Shown here piece after piece: positions 28,518 through 40,055 of a DNA stretch of 64,000 bases; the stretch's first letter is position 1, and each line of letters opens with the position of its first letter. The stretch lies in contig JAAELL010000593.1 of assembly GCA_024226735.1 (NCBI GenBank), positions 1 through 64,000 of the forward strand, given 5' to 3'. Origin of the DNA: a bacterium (GTDB lineage Bacteria; Planctomycetota; UBA1135; GCA-002686595). The translations under genes and the position numbers were made by a program. Below the pieces are notes generated by a model, which saw only the letters and a program-made list of their open reading frames with translations, ran no database searches and was not told the origin of the DNA.

Positions 28518-31262
28518 ATGCGGCACATGCGCACCGTGTTGCTGACCTGCCTTCTCGCACAGACGCCCGGAACGGGATTCGAACCACTCCTGGTCGGCGC
28601 CGCCGACGCAAACCGCGACGGCAAGACCACAGCGGTCGAGTGGACCGCGTTCGTCGATGCGGTCGCGCCCACCGACCCGGTCGACGCCGACGCGGTCAAG
28701 GTCGCCATCCTCCGGCACCTGCTCGATGCGAACACCGACGGCACGCTGATGCGCGACGACGTCGATGCCACCTTTGCCGCGATGGATGCCGACGGCAACG
28801 GCGCACTCGCCGCGGACGAGACGGGGCTCGGCGGCGGTTCGCGCGCGGGCGCGCGGCGCCGAGGGTTCGCGAACCGGCTCGCGCGCGGGGTCCTCGCACA
28901 GGCCGCCGATGCCGACGCATCCGGCGACGTGACGGGCGAGGAGTGGTCGACACTCGTGGCCGCCGTCACCGCGGAGGCGGTCCCGGACGAAGTCCTGCGC
29001 GGCTGGATGCAGACCGCGGAGCGAGCCCCCGGTGGACGGACGGCCTTCACGCCCGGCATCTTCATGATGACAGTGGGCAGCAGCCTCGACGTCGACAAGA
29101 GCGGCGACGTGTCGCGGGCGGACCTCACTTCCGCCTTCGCGAGCCTCGACACGAGCGGGGACGGCGACGTCGACGCGTCCGAGCTCGTCGTCCGGCCTTC
29201 GGGCGGCGGACCGGCGCCACAGGCAGGTCCTCCGATCGACCGCAGCCAGCCGCCGCTCATGCCCTGGCAGCGCAACCTCGACGATGCGCTCGCGCTCGCC
29301 AAGGCGACCGGCAAGCCGCTCTTGGTCTGCGTCAACATGGACGGCGAGGCCGCGAGCGAGTCGCTCGCCTGGGGCCGCTACCGCGACCCTGAGTTCGCCA
29401 AGCTCGCACAAGGCTTCGTGTGCGTCCTCGCATCGCCCGACCGGCGCAACGTGCGCGACCACGACGACCGCGGCCGGCGCATCACGGACACGCGTTTCGG
29501 CACGGTCGTGAACGCCGAGCACATCGACATCGAGCCCAAGCTCTTCGCGCGCTACTTCAGCGACCGGCGTGTCGCCCCCCGCCACGTCGGCGTCAGCCCC
29601 GGCGGCAAGATCCTGTTCGACATCTACCTGACGAACGAGCTCTCGTTGATCGACGCGGCCCTGCGCGAGCACGGTACGCCGGACGTGGAGGTCGGGGTGC
29701 CCGCGACCGAAGCGGAGCGGCTCGCGAGTCCAGCGTCGGAGCACCGCACGCAACTCGAGTCCGCGTTCCTGGCAGGCGACGAAGCCACGAGAGCCAGGCT
29801 CGCGAGCCTGGCGCTCTCCGCGCTGCGCGACACGCAGCATCCCGAGCTCCTGCGCCTCGCCCTGCACGACCCAGAGCCGGCCATCGTGCGCCAGGGTTTG
29901 TGGACGCTCATTCAGCACATCGAAGTGGCACCCGTCGAAATGCTGCCCCGCGCGGCCTACCTCGCGGGTGCCGAGCCGCGCCTGCGCGGCGCGCTCGTCG
30001 CCGCGCTGGCGGACCGCGCGGAGACCGATCGCGACGCGCTGCGACGCGTCCGCGTGCAGCGGCTCGCGCGGGTCTTCGAGGCCCTGCACACGGGGTCGCG
30101 AGCGATCGACGCCGAGCGCTGGAAGCTCGTGCTGGCGGTCTCGAGCGTCGGACCGGCGGCTCCCCCGTCACCCGCGGGAGTCGACGCCCTGACCGAGCAG
30201 ATGGCTCGCATCGAGGAGCGACTGGCGACGCGCCCGGGTGACGGCCAGCTCAACCTGTTGATGGCTGCCGCGACCATGAACCTCGCGCGGATTCGCCTCT
30301 TCGAAGGGCTGAACCCGACGTTCCTCTTGGAGGACGTCCGCGTCTCGGCGAAAGCGGCACTCGCAGGCGGCATCCCCAACGCCGAGGCGGCGCAGGCCTA
30401 CGTCGCGTGGTCCTCCTACCTGCTCGGCGACTTGGATGAGGCGGCGCAGTACGCGAGCGAAGCGCGGTCCGGCCTGATCGCCGACGCCGGCTCCACGCTG
30501 GCGCACGCGGTCTTGAACGTCGACGCCGACGTGCGGACGCGCAAGCTGTACGAAGCCACGCCCGACACGTGGACGGTCGAGGTCCTCGCTGACACGTGCG
30601 CCGCGCACGCGACTCTCCTCGCTCACCCCGCGTGCACCGAGGGCGAGGCCAAACGCGCGATCGCCTTCTTCGGCACGATCGAGGCCTACGCGGAGCAGGA
30701 GGCCGCGATCCGCGGGGCCCTCGAGCGCTTCCCGCTGTCTCCCGACCTGCACGCCCAGCTGCGGACCCAGACCCTGCGCGACCACGGCGCCGCCGGTCTC
30801 GAACGCATCTACGGCAAGGTCCGCATCCCCGAGCAGCACGCCGCCACGACTGAGTGGTTCGCGGGGCTCGCCGCGCTGGTCGCAGCCGAGCACTACGTGT
30901 CGAACAAGCGCAGCGTCGAAGCCCTCGCTGCCTACCAGCTCTCGATCGACCGGTTCCAAACGTCGGTCGAGCTCAGCCCCAGCTTCGAGGGTTCCGCGAC
31001 CCACTACACGGCGCTCGATCACGCGGGCCGCGCCCGGCTGCTGACGGCCGCGCGCAAGTGGGACGAGGCGCAGGACTCGATCCGGTCGGCACTCACGGCG
31101 AACGCCTCCGCCATCCAGGCGGAGGACGGCCTCGGCAAGAGCCCGGCCCAATCGGCGAGCGAGCTCTGGAACGCGCTCGTGCGCGCCGGCGAAGTCGACC
31201 ACGCGGAGGTGCTCGGGAGCATGCTGAACGATCTTGGCATCGAGATACGCCCCGCACGGTGA
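28518..31262 (+). CDS. Exported EF-hand, thioredoxin-like and TPR-like protein
   Basis: A 914-residue protein with a short signal peptide (MRHMRTVLLTCLLA, then QTPGTG). Five calcium-binding EF-hand loops are visible in residues 25-230: DANRDGKTTAVEW, DANTDGTLMRDD, DADGNGALAADE, DADASGDVTGEEW, DVDKSGDVSRAD, plus DTSGDGDVDASE. Next is a thioredoxin-fold segment (about 255-390, LDDALALAKATGKPLLVCVNMDGE) that lacks a CxxC, so it is not a redox enzyme of the usual kind. A HEAT-like stretch and TPR-like helices fill 420-914. GGAGAGG precedes the ATG by 10 bases. Its TGA overlaps the GTG of the PhyH gene. Function is unknown; calcium-dependent envelope scaffolding is plausible. Confidence 0.75.
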   Translation: MRHMRTVLLTCLLAQTPGTGFEPLLVGAADANRDGKTTAVEWTAFVDAVAPTDPVDADAVKVAILRHLLDANTDGTLMRDDVDATFAAMDADGNGALAADETGLGGGSRAGARRRGFANRLARGVLAQAADADASGDVTGEEWSTLVAAVTAEAVPDEVLRGWMQTAERAPGGRTAFTPGIFMMTVGSSLDVDKSGDVSRADLTSAFASLDTSGDGDVDASELVVRPSGGGPAPQAGPPIDRSQPPLMPWQRNLDDALALAKATGKPLLVCVNMDGEAASESLAWGRYRDPEFAKLAQGFVCVLASPDRRNVRDHDDRGRRITDTRFGTVVNAEHIDIEPKLFARYFSDRRVAPRHVGVSPGGKILFDIYLTNELSLIDAALREHGTPDVEVGVPATEAERLASPASEHRTQLESAFLAGDEATRARLASLALSALRDTQHPELLRLALHDPEPAIVRQGLWTLIQHIEVAPVEMLPRAAYLAGAEPRLRGALVAALADRAETDRDALRRVRVQRLARVFEALHTGSRAIDAERWKLVLAVSSVGPAAPPSPAGVDALTEQMARIEERLATRPGDGQLNLLMAAATMNLARIRLFEGLNPTFLLEDVRVSAKAALAGGIPNAEAAQAYVAWSSYLLGDLDEAAQYASEARSGLIADAGSTLAHAVLNVDADVRTRKLYEATPDTWTVEVLADTCAAHATLLAHPACTEGEAKRAIAFFGTIEAYAEQEAAIRGALERFPLSPDLHAQLRTQTLRDHGAAGLERIYGKVRIPEQHAATTEWFAGLAALVAAEHYVSNKRSVEALAAYQLSIDRFQTSVELSPSFEGSATHYTALDHAGRARLLTAARKWDEAQDSIRSALTANASAIQAEDGLGKSPAQSASELWNALVRAGEVDHAEVLGSMLNDLGIEIRPAR

Positions 31263-32131
31263 GCGGTCCCGCGGGCGTCCCCCTGACGGACGCGTTCCCG
31301 CGCGCGGAAGGCGACCTCGCGGAGTACCGGTTGAGCGCGGACGAGGTCGCCGCGTTCCACGCGAGCGGCTTCCTCTTCCCGCGCCCGCTCCTCACCCCCG
31401 CGCAAGTGACGGAGCTCCGCGCGCGCCTCGGCTCGATCGGGGAGCGGCTCATCGAGCTTCGCGACCGCTTGTACGAAGTCGAGAGTGCGTGGCTCGAGCG
31501 GCCGAACGAGGTCGTTCTGCACTTTCTCGGCGCGTGGCTCGTCGACGACTGGTTCCACGACCTGATCTTCCATCCGGGCGTCACGGTGCCGCTGGCGCAG
31601 CTGCTCGGCACCGATCGCCTGCGCTTCTGGCACGACCAGACGTTTTGGAAACCGGCTCATCACCCGGGCGTCGTGCCGTGGCACCAGGACTATTCGTACT
31701 GGACGCGCACCGAGCCCGCGAACCACATCACCATGTTCATCAGCCTCGACGACATGGACGCGTCGAACGGAGGCCTGCAGTACGTGCCTGAAAGCCATCG
31801 CTGGGGCCTCTTGCCGCGGCTTTCGTTCGGAGGCGCCGCGGACCAGGCCCTCGAGCATCTCACGCCGGAGCAGCGCGCGCAGTTCGAGCCGAAACAGGTC
31901 GAGCTGCACGCCGGTCAAGCGGCGATCCACCACTCGCACCTGATCCACGGTTCCCTGGGCAACCCATCCGACCGGCCGCGTCGCGCGATCGTCTTGAACT
32001 TCATGGGGCCCGAGACACGCTGCGCGGACGACTCGGAGCCGTTGTTGCGCGGCACGCCGGCCATCGCGCGCGGGGCGCTGGTCGATGGCGCGTACCACCC
32101 GATCGTGTGGCGCTCCAAGCCCAGGGGCTAG
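31259..32131 (+). CDS. Phytanoyl-CoA dioxygenase (PhyH) family iron/2-oxoglutarate oxygenase
   Basis: A 290-residue enzyme beginning with GTG at 31259, overlapping the upstream TGA (GTGA). The N-terminal YRLSADEVAAFHASGFLFPRPLL is typical of PhyH proteins. The iron site is the HxD in VVPWHQDYSYW and the distal histidine in HHSHLIHGSLGNPSDRPRRA, whose arginine is suited to binding 2-oxoglutarate. SLDDMDASNGGLQYVPESHRWG is the central family block. The reaction is oxidative hydroxylation of an unknown small molecule or lipid in the cytoplasm. Coupling to an exported EF-hand/TPR protein is unusual. A cluster of three hairpins follows the stop. Confidence 0.9.
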   Translation: MSGPAGVPLTDAFPRAEGDLAEYRLSADEVAAFHASGFLFPRPLLTPAQVTELRARLGSIGERLIELRDRLYEVESAWLERPNEVVLHFLGAWLVDDWFHDLIFHPGVTVPLAQLLGTDRLRFWHDQTFWKPAHHPGVVPWHQDYSYWTRTEPANHITMFISLDDMDASNGGLQYVPESHRWGLLPRLSFGGAADQALEHLTPEQRAQFEPKQVELHAGQAAIHHSHLIHGSLGNPSDRPRRAIVLNFMGPETRCADDSEPLLRGTPAIARGALVDGAYHPIVWRSKPRG

Positions 32132-32158
32132 CCCACTCAGATTTCGCTGCGAGCGCTC

Positions 32159-32223
32159 GGTCTGGAAGGAAACAGACCCGGTGCCGCTTGCGGCACCAGC
32201 GGGGCTGCGGAACCGGCCCCGCT
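32159..32223. terminator. Three tandem hairpins between convergent genes
   Basis: GGTCTG/CAGACC (32159-32178), GGTGCCG/CGGCACC with a 4-base loop (32180-32197) and AGCGGGGC/GCCCCGCT (32198-32223) follow one another. They lie between the convergent PhyH and AsmA-like genes; the last reaches the stop codon of the latter. No T tract is present. This is best read as a bidirectional terminator region. Confidence 0.6.
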
Positions 32224-35200
32224 ATCCGCCCTTCTTCGCCCGCGTCTTGATCAGCTTCTTGTTCTCCGCGTACACGGCGGACTCGTCGTAGCTGTCGCGC
32301 AGCTTCTTGTACAGCTTGCGCGCCGCGCCCTGGTCACCTTCGTCCCACAGCCGACCGGCTCGATCGAAGATCCTCTGTGCCTTCGCTTCGTCGACCGCCT
32401 CGTCTTCCTCGTCGTCTCCGCCGCCGAGCAGGTCGCCGATGTCGAGCTCGTCCTGGATGCGCTTCGTCAGCGCCTTCTTGGCGAGCCCATCGATCACGCC
32501 CTTCCACTCGAGCTTGGGCCTGCTGCTCGTGCCACGGATCGGGACCTGGATCGTGTCGCCGCGCAAGGACGAGAGGAAGTCGTAGCGCTCGATCAGCGCG
32601 TCGTCGACCGGCACGTTCCACTTCAGCTTGAGGCTCTGGTCCAGCCCGACGCTGCCGGTGAACGTCGTCTTCGTCCCGCCCAGCGTCCACGTCCAGTCTC
32701 CGTCGTACTTGAGACGCCCCGAATCGATCTGGAATCCGACCGGGTCGAGGGAGAGCTCGCGGCCCGAGTCGGCGTCGAACGCCTCGAACAGCTTGTTGAC
32801 GAGCGGCGAGCCGACGAGCAAGGCCTCGTCGATCTCGAGGTGGCCCGAGCCGCGCAAGAGATCCTTCGGCAGCGCGTCCCAGCCTTGCTTCAGCTCTTCC
32901 AGGCTCAAGGGCCCGTTGTACTCGAGCTCGAGCGCACCGCTGATCAGTCCGCCGAGCTGGCCGCCCTTCAGTCCGTCGACAGCTCCGAAGGCGGGATGCG
33001 CGAGCGCGAGCAGGGGCGAGAGTCCGGCGTTGACGGAGACCGCATCGAGCTCGAGCGCGATCCGGCCGCCCGCGGGCTCGTCGCCCAGCGGTTCGGGGCG
33101 CAGGGAGGCCTCGATCCCCAGGGTCCCGCCATTCGCGCGCAGATCGCCCTTCACGGTCGCGACGCCCTCGCCCGCCTGGACGTCGAGTCGACCCTGCGTC
33201 GCGAGACCCGTCGTCTCGAACAGGCCCAGGCCGACACTCATGTCGCCGCGTGCACGGTTCAGGATCGAAGCCGGATCGAGCACGTCGACCTCGCCGTCCA
33301 GCTGCATCGTCAGCGACTCGCGTTCCGCGCCCGAGAGCTTGCCCGGGAGCCACGGACCGAGCAGTGCCCCCAAGCGATCTGGCACGTAGGTGAACTCGCC
33401 GCGCAGCCCCTCGACCACGAGCGGCGCCTTCTCGTCCTCGGCCGCCAGCCCGATGAGCCTGCCGGCCAGCGTCCCCGCGAGGAACGTCGAGTCGATCGCC
33501 ACGTCGAGGTCCGTCGCATCCGCCGGCGGCGCGATCTTCGTCACGTCGAACGTGACCTCGACCTGCGGGTCCTCCACGCCGACGGCGGAGCGCCCCTCGA
33601 CCTCGGGCACGACCCAGACGAAGTCGCGGACCATCAGCTTGCCCTTCGCGGCGAGATCGTCCCCCTCGAGGGTCACGATCGAGCTCGCGTCGACTGCGCC
33701 CGAACCGCTGTAGCCGCCGAGCTCGAGGAAGGGGCCGAGGTCGCGAAGAATGGCCTCGACGCCGGCGTCGAGCGTGATGCGGTACACGGCACGCTCCGCC
33801 GTCGACTCCGGCTGGCTCGCGAGCCCGAGTCGCGCCGTCTCCGACGTGTAGCTCGCCTCCACCTCGAGGGGCGCTTCCTCCGCTCCGGTCGAGCTTGCGG
33901 TGTACGTGACGCGCGCGGCCCGCTGCGACAGCGGCGCGCCTTCGGCCGGCGTCACCGTGACCAGCGCCGCATCGAGGTGGCCGTCGATGCGCCAGGCGCC
34001 GTCCTCGGCGGTGAAGAGCCGCGTGCGTGCCGCCAGCGGTTCGCCCGAGAGCGCGTAGCCGAGCGCCGTCAGCCGATCGGGCACGAGTCGCGACACGACG
34101 ACCGCGGTCGCTTCCGGATCGCTGGCCGACTGGTCTTCCAGCGACCAGAGCAGCGTGCCGCCGAGGTCGAGGCCTTCGAGGTCGACGAGCTCGGCGAGGT
34201 TGTTGCCGAGGCTCTCGAGGTCCGCGTTCAGCTCGAGCTCGGTGCCGGTCAGGTCGAGCGCCTGCGCGCCCGCGGCGAGACCGGCCGCGCGCACCGCGCC
34301 GGACAGACGCACCGGCCCGAACGCCGCGTCGATCCCGCCGATCGAGAGCAGGTCGCCATCGCCCTGCGCGGCGAAGACGACGCGCGCCTGGCTCAGCTCA
34401 CCGAGGTCGAGCAGCTCGCCGCTCTCCCCCCTCGCCGCGACGTCGCGCACGCGCACATCGACGTCGACGCGGCCCGGCAGGAGCCCTCCGAGCGAATCGT
34501 CGACGTCGATGTGCGAGCTTCCGACGATGCGGCCCTCGACGTCGAGCCCCTCGCGCATCGGCACCCAGCCGGCCACGAGCTGTGTCAGTTGCTTCAGGTC
34601 CCCGTCGATCGTCAGGTCACCGATCGCATGCACGCCGTCCTCGCCCGAGCCCGTCGTCGTCCCTTCGAACCCGATTTTCAGTGCCTCTCCGACCTCGAAC
34701 GTGAGCTGCTGCGAGCCCGCGCGGGTCGCGTCGGCGTCGACGTGGACTGCGAGGGCGATGCGCCCGACTGTCGTCGTCGATGCCCCCTCGCGCGTGCCGG
34801 TCGCCGCCACGTCCTCGACGGCGAAGGATGCGTCCGCGCGTAGCGCTCCGTCCGCCTCGAGCGCGATGCTCGCTTCGCCGCCGAGCCGGCCCTCGATCGC
34901 CGCCAGCGGCAGCACAAGCTCGAGCGCGGGCTCCAGCGCCGCCAGCAACACGCCGTCGAGCTGCAGTGCCGAAGTGGCGGTGATGGTGTCCGACAGCGTC
35001 ACCTCGCCCTGGGACCGAATCGTCCCGCCCTCCCCCTGCGGCCCGCGGATCGCCAGCGACAGCTCGTAGGGCGCGGGGGCCTCGAGGCTCGCGAGGTCGA
35101 GCTGAAAGGTGAAGTCGGTCAGCTCGGTCCGCGCATCCGCTCCGTGCACGACGATCCGACCGCGCTGCACGCGAACGCGGCTCGCGACCGCGGGCGGGGC

Positions 35201-35659
35201 GCTCTCCTCCTCGTCGGTCTTCTCCTTGGAGCTGCCTTCGTTGTCACGGTCTTCGTCCTCGTCCACGCGCGGCAGCTCGGCGAGGTTCCACGTCCCGTCG
35301 TCGTTCTGGCGCACGTGAACGACGAAGCCGTCGACCGTGACGTCCGCGTCGTACGTGCCGCCGATCGCACGCAGCACGGCCGCCTCGACGTCGACGCGCT
35401 CGACCGCGACCAGCTCGCGTCCCAGGGCGTCGTTCCACACCATCCCGCCGACGTGGACGCCACCGGCCAGGTCGAACGAAAGCTCAGCAATCTCGGCGTC
35501 GACCGCGAGACTCTTCTCGATCTCCTGTACGGCACGCCTGCGCACCCACGGTGCCGCGAGCTTCGGCGCGATCCACGCGGCGAGGGCCGAGACGGCGACG
35601 GGCACAGCGACCCACTTGATCAATCGACGGCGGCGCGGACGAGTCGAGTCGGTATCCAT
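32222..35659 (-). CDS. Large AsmA-like/DUF748-type envelope protein
   Basis: A 1145-residue protein anchored by one N-terminal helix (LIKWVAVPVAVSALAAWIAP, about residues 15-35). The rest is repetitive beta-rich sequence. The N-terminal block (RRRAVQEIEKSLAVDAEIAELSFDLAGGVHVGGMVW, DGFVVHVRQNDDGTWNLAEL) is diagnostic of AsmA/DUF748-type proteins. A low-complexity acidic linker follows (about 133-155). The C-terminal part (GSGHLEIDEALLVGSPLVNKLF, GRLKYDGDWTWTLGG) also fits AsmA. Near the end are a DxGDLLGGGDDEEDE acidic patch and a lysine-rich helical tail. Such proteins form long hydrophobic grooves that move phospholipid between membranes. A true TamB lies at 57480, so the genome has at least two such bridges. 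The gene stands alone. Confidence 0.78.
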   Translation of the reverse strand: MDTDSTRPRRRRLIKWVAVPVAVSALAAWIAPKLAAPWVRRRAVQEIEKSLAVDAEIAELSFDLAGGVHVGGMVWNDALGRELVAVERVDVEAAVLRAIGGTYDADVTVDGFVVHVRQNDDGTWNLAELPRVDEDEDRDNEGSSKEKTDEEESAPPAVASRVRVQRGRIVVHGADARTELTDFTFQLDLASLEAPAPYELSLAIRGPQGEGGTIRSQGEVTLSDTITATSALQLDGVLLAALEPALELVLPLAAIEGRLGGEASIALEADGALRADASFAVEDVAATGTREGASTTTVGRIALAVHVDADATRAGSQQLTFEVGEALKIGFEGTTTGSGEDGVHAIGDLTIDGDLKQLTQLVAGWVPMREGLDVEGRIVGSSHIDVDDSLGGLLPGRVDVDVRVRDVAARGESGELLDLGELSQARVVFAAQGDGDLLSIGGIDAAFGPVRLSGAVRAAGLAAGAQALDLTGTELELNADLESLGNNLAELVDLEGLDLGGTLLWSLEDQSASDPEATAVVVSRLVPDRLTALGYALSGEPLAARTRLFTAEDGAWRIDGHLDAALVTVTPAEGAPLSQRAARVTYTASSTGAEEAPLEVEASYTSETARLGLASQPESTAERAVYRITLDAGVEAILRDLGPFLELGGYSGSGAVDASSIVTLEGDDLAAKGKLMVRDFVWVVPEVEGRSAVGVEDPQVEVTFDVTKIAPPADATDLDVAIDSTFLAGTLAGRLIGLAAEDEKAPLVVEGLRGEFTYVPDRLGALLGPWLPGKLSGAERESLTMQLDGEVDVLDPASILNRARGDMSVGLGLFETTGLATQGRLDVQAGEGVATVKGDLRANGGTLGIEASLRPEPLGDEPAGGRIALELDAVSVNAGLSPLLALAHPAFGAVDGLKGGQLGGLISGALELEYNGPLSLEELKQGWDALPKDLLRGSGHLEIDEALLVGSPLVNKLFEAFDADSGRELSLDPVGFQIDSGRLKYDGDWTWTLGGTKTTFTGSVGLDQSLKLKWNVPVDDALIERYDFLSSLRGDTIQVPIRGTSSRPKLEWKGVIDGLAKKALTKRIQDELDIGDLLGGGDDEEDEAVDEAKAQRIFDRAGRLWDEGDQGAARKLYKKLRDSYDESAVYAENKKLIKTRAKKGG

Positions 35660-35960
35660 CGGACAGCTCCGAAAAGGGAACGGAGCGAGATCTTAGCCCG
35701 CGCGAGCGGCGGACTGACCCGTTGAAACCCGATGCGAGCCCACCTCCCCCCGGAAGTTGCACGTCGTCTCCAGCCCGGCACGGTGGAAAACGGAAACGAC
35801 ACCGTTGCACCCGGTAAATCGGTAGAGCAGCAGAGCGTCCCGGAGGGAGCGGTCTCGCCCGCCTGAACGGTTTGTGTGCCGTGAGACTTACGCGAGAACG
35901 TGAAAAACCTCTCACCTGCCGGCCAGCGGAGGCGACTTCCGCCGGCCGGTCAGCGATCCC
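35660..35960. other. Intergenic stretch without recognised gene
   Basis: This 300-base gap upstream of the AsmA-like gene has lower GC patches (GAAAACGGAAACGACACC, GTGAAAAACC) and a GC-rich hairpin near 35921-35948 (CCGGCC...CGGCCGG). I see no gene, RNA or clear promoter in it. Confidence 0.4.
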
Positions 35961-36105
35961 TCACAGAAAGGTGATCGCCAGCCCTTCGGTGAAGTTCGAA
36001 GTCGTCCCGTCGCGGTACCAAGCCTGGAAGCCCCACGTCTCGCCCGGTTGAATCGGACCGGTCGGATTCGGGAACGCGTCGAGCCGGGTCCGGAAGGAAG
36101 GCTAG
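35961..36105 (-). pseudogene. C-terminal remnant of a secreted planctomycete-type protein
   Basis: Between an in-frame TAG (36103-36105) and the TGA at 35961-35963 the minus strand encodes about 46 residues: FRTRLDAFPNPTGPIQPGE, then TWGFQAWYRDGTTSNFTEGL, then AITFL. This is the same terminal signature as in the intact gene at 17116-17673 (SWHFQLAYRD ... FNFTNGIGITFTP). There is no start codon or signal peptide, so the rest of the gene has been lost. It lies 23 bases downstream of the acyltransferase stop. Confidence 0.72.
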
Positions 36106-36128
36106 TCGCACTCCGCCTCGAGGCAACA

Positions 36129-37129
36129 TCAACGTCCCATCGAATCGAGCACGGGCCGCGCGCCCTTCTGCAGCGCGTCGAAATCGGCCTTGGAACGTAT
36201 GCCGCGCCAGCCCTCGGCGACGAGGATCTGGCCGCACACTCCGCCGAGCGAGTTGCCCGGTCCCGGCAGCACGACGCGCTCGGGCGCGAACTCGCGGAGC
36301 GCCACGCGCACCGACGCCGTGAAGTCATAGGGCGTCGTCACCTGCGCGCCGAGCGTGTAGTCGCGCAGCGCAGCGACGTCCGCCGACCAGGGCGAGAAGA
36401 CGAAACCGCGGCCATCGACCAGCGGCACCTGAGGTCGGCGGAACTCGGGCTCGGCCAGCTCGATGCGCGCACGGTCGGCGACGCCGTTCGCCAGGTGCGT
36501 GTGGTAGGGGCCGTGCTGCGCGAGCTTGAATGGGTAGCTCGTGCGCCCGAGCTGCACCTTGGGAAGCTCTCGCAACAGGTGCGACACACCGCGCGGGCTC
36601 CCCGCGAGCACGGCGAACCCGCCGAGCCGAATCGAGGGAAACGCCTCCCCCTCCGAAGCGGCGAGCGCTTCGTCGATCGCTCGCGCCCGATCGGGGTCGC
36701 AGCGCCAATCGCCGTCGACGAACGGATAGATCACCTGTCCACCGCCCGCTCCATCCTCCTGCAAGAGCGACATCCGCTGGACGAGACGGAAGCCGTCCTC
36801 GAAGGACAGCACACCTCCCACCGCGAGTGCCGTGTACCACCCCATCGAGTTGCCCGCCACGCAAGCGACGCTGCCCTGGGGAGCGATCCGCTCGCCCGCC
36901 TTCTCCGCGTCGAGCATCGAGACCACGTAGATGAGCGCCGACACGTTGGACGGCTTCAGGTGGCGCGCCGGCTCGAATCGCTCGGCGCCGTCCAGCTCGG
37001 TCAACGGCTCGAGCCCGTAGCCGACGCGCATGCTTTCGGCCTGGCGCACCCACTCGTGATCACGGGGCAGACTGCCGAGCGACGCCTCGGTGTACGAACC
37101 GCGGCCGGGACAGACGATCGCGATGCGCG

Positions 37130-37133
<4 letters not shown>
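36129..37133 (-). CDS. Malonyltransferase-like ACP acyltransferase
   Basis: A 334-residue protein of the FabD/acyltransferase fold. VACVAGNSMGWYTALAVGG holds the nucleophile elbow (GNSMG, with N where FabD usually has H), and LAQHGPYHTHLANGV carries the catalytic histidine. ERVVLPGPGNSLGG resembles the C-terminal GPG block of the family. It should move an acyl group from CoA to a carrier protein, but specificity is open. Start ATG at 37133 overlaps the stop of the E1 dehydrogenase gene (ATGA), so the two are co-translated. No acyl carrier protein or ketosynthase is in the window. A branched or unusual acyl starter for lipid or polyketide synthesis is an inference from this pairing. Confidence 0.8.
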
Positions 37134-39373
<2,240 letters not shown>

Positions 39374-39474
39374 GGATTACGGCGCAAATGGTCGAGGAAA
39401 CGGCGCAAGAGGTTACCGCGGACCCATCACCGGAGCCCGTGCCAACCCCGGATCCGTTCGACACGTCCGCGCGG

Positions 39475-39984
39475 TCACCATCCGCCGGCGTAGTCGGTCG
39501 AGAACCCCTCGCAATCGCGGACGCTCAGGTCGTACATCCGGCGTGCGATCTGCCGCAAGTGCAGCGCGTCGTGCGCCACGAGCGACGCCAGCACGTCGCC
39601 CGCCCGCAGCTCGCCGAGCTTCGACTCATGCTGGACCGTCCAGTCCGGGGACGCGAGCTCGGAGAGCCAGGTGACGGTCTCGGTCCGGGCCGCCTCGAGC
39701 CGGCCGAGCGTCTCCGCGGGATCCTGCTCGTTGTACTTGCGCCGCTCGATGTCGCCCTCGGGGTCGATCGACGGCCACTCGCGCGCCGGGTCTTCCAGCG
39801 TGAGCCGGATCCGCGTGCGGAAGTCCTCGACCTCCTCGTCGGCGAGGTGGCACAGGATCTCCAGCAGGCTCCAGCCACCGGCGGGCGGCTTCCAGCGTAG
39901 GTCCGCTTCGGTCGCGGGGGCGTAGAGCGCGCGGACGGCGCGCGGGAAGGCGGCGAGGCGAGGGAGGATCGCGGCGAGGTCCAT
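39475..39984 (-). CDS. DinB-family protein
   Basis: A 169-residue four-helix-bundle protein of the DinB/YfiT superfamily. WSLLEILCHLADEEVEDFRTRI supplies the first metal histidine, and VAHDALHLRQIARRMYD the paired histidines near the C terminus. The family comprises metal-dependent thiol transferases and stress proteins (bacillithiol or mycothiol types in other phyla); the substrate here is unknown. The start at 39984 was chosen because it opens the first helix (MDLAAILPRLAAFPRAVRAL); there is no strong Shine-Dalgarno. It is divergent from the sigma-factor scar, 71 bases away. Confidence 0.82.
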   Translation of the reverse strand: MDLAAILPRLAAFPRAVRALYAPATEADLRWKPPAGGWSLLEILCHLADEEVEDFRTRIRLTLEDPAREWPSIDPEGDIERRKYNEQDPAETLGRLEAARTETVTWLSELASPDWTVQHESKLGELRAGDVLASLVAHDALHLRQIARRMYDLSVRDCEGFSTDYAGGW

Positions 39985-40055
39985 GGGCGCAGGATACTCG
40001 GTTTCGACGGAATCCCGCACCCCGCCCGGACACGGCGGGCTTTCCTGGAACGAAG

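Noticed and set aside
32840-34843. A 667-codon open frame on the plus strand opposite the AsmA-like gene
   Set aside because: Arginine-rich shadow without family resemblance.
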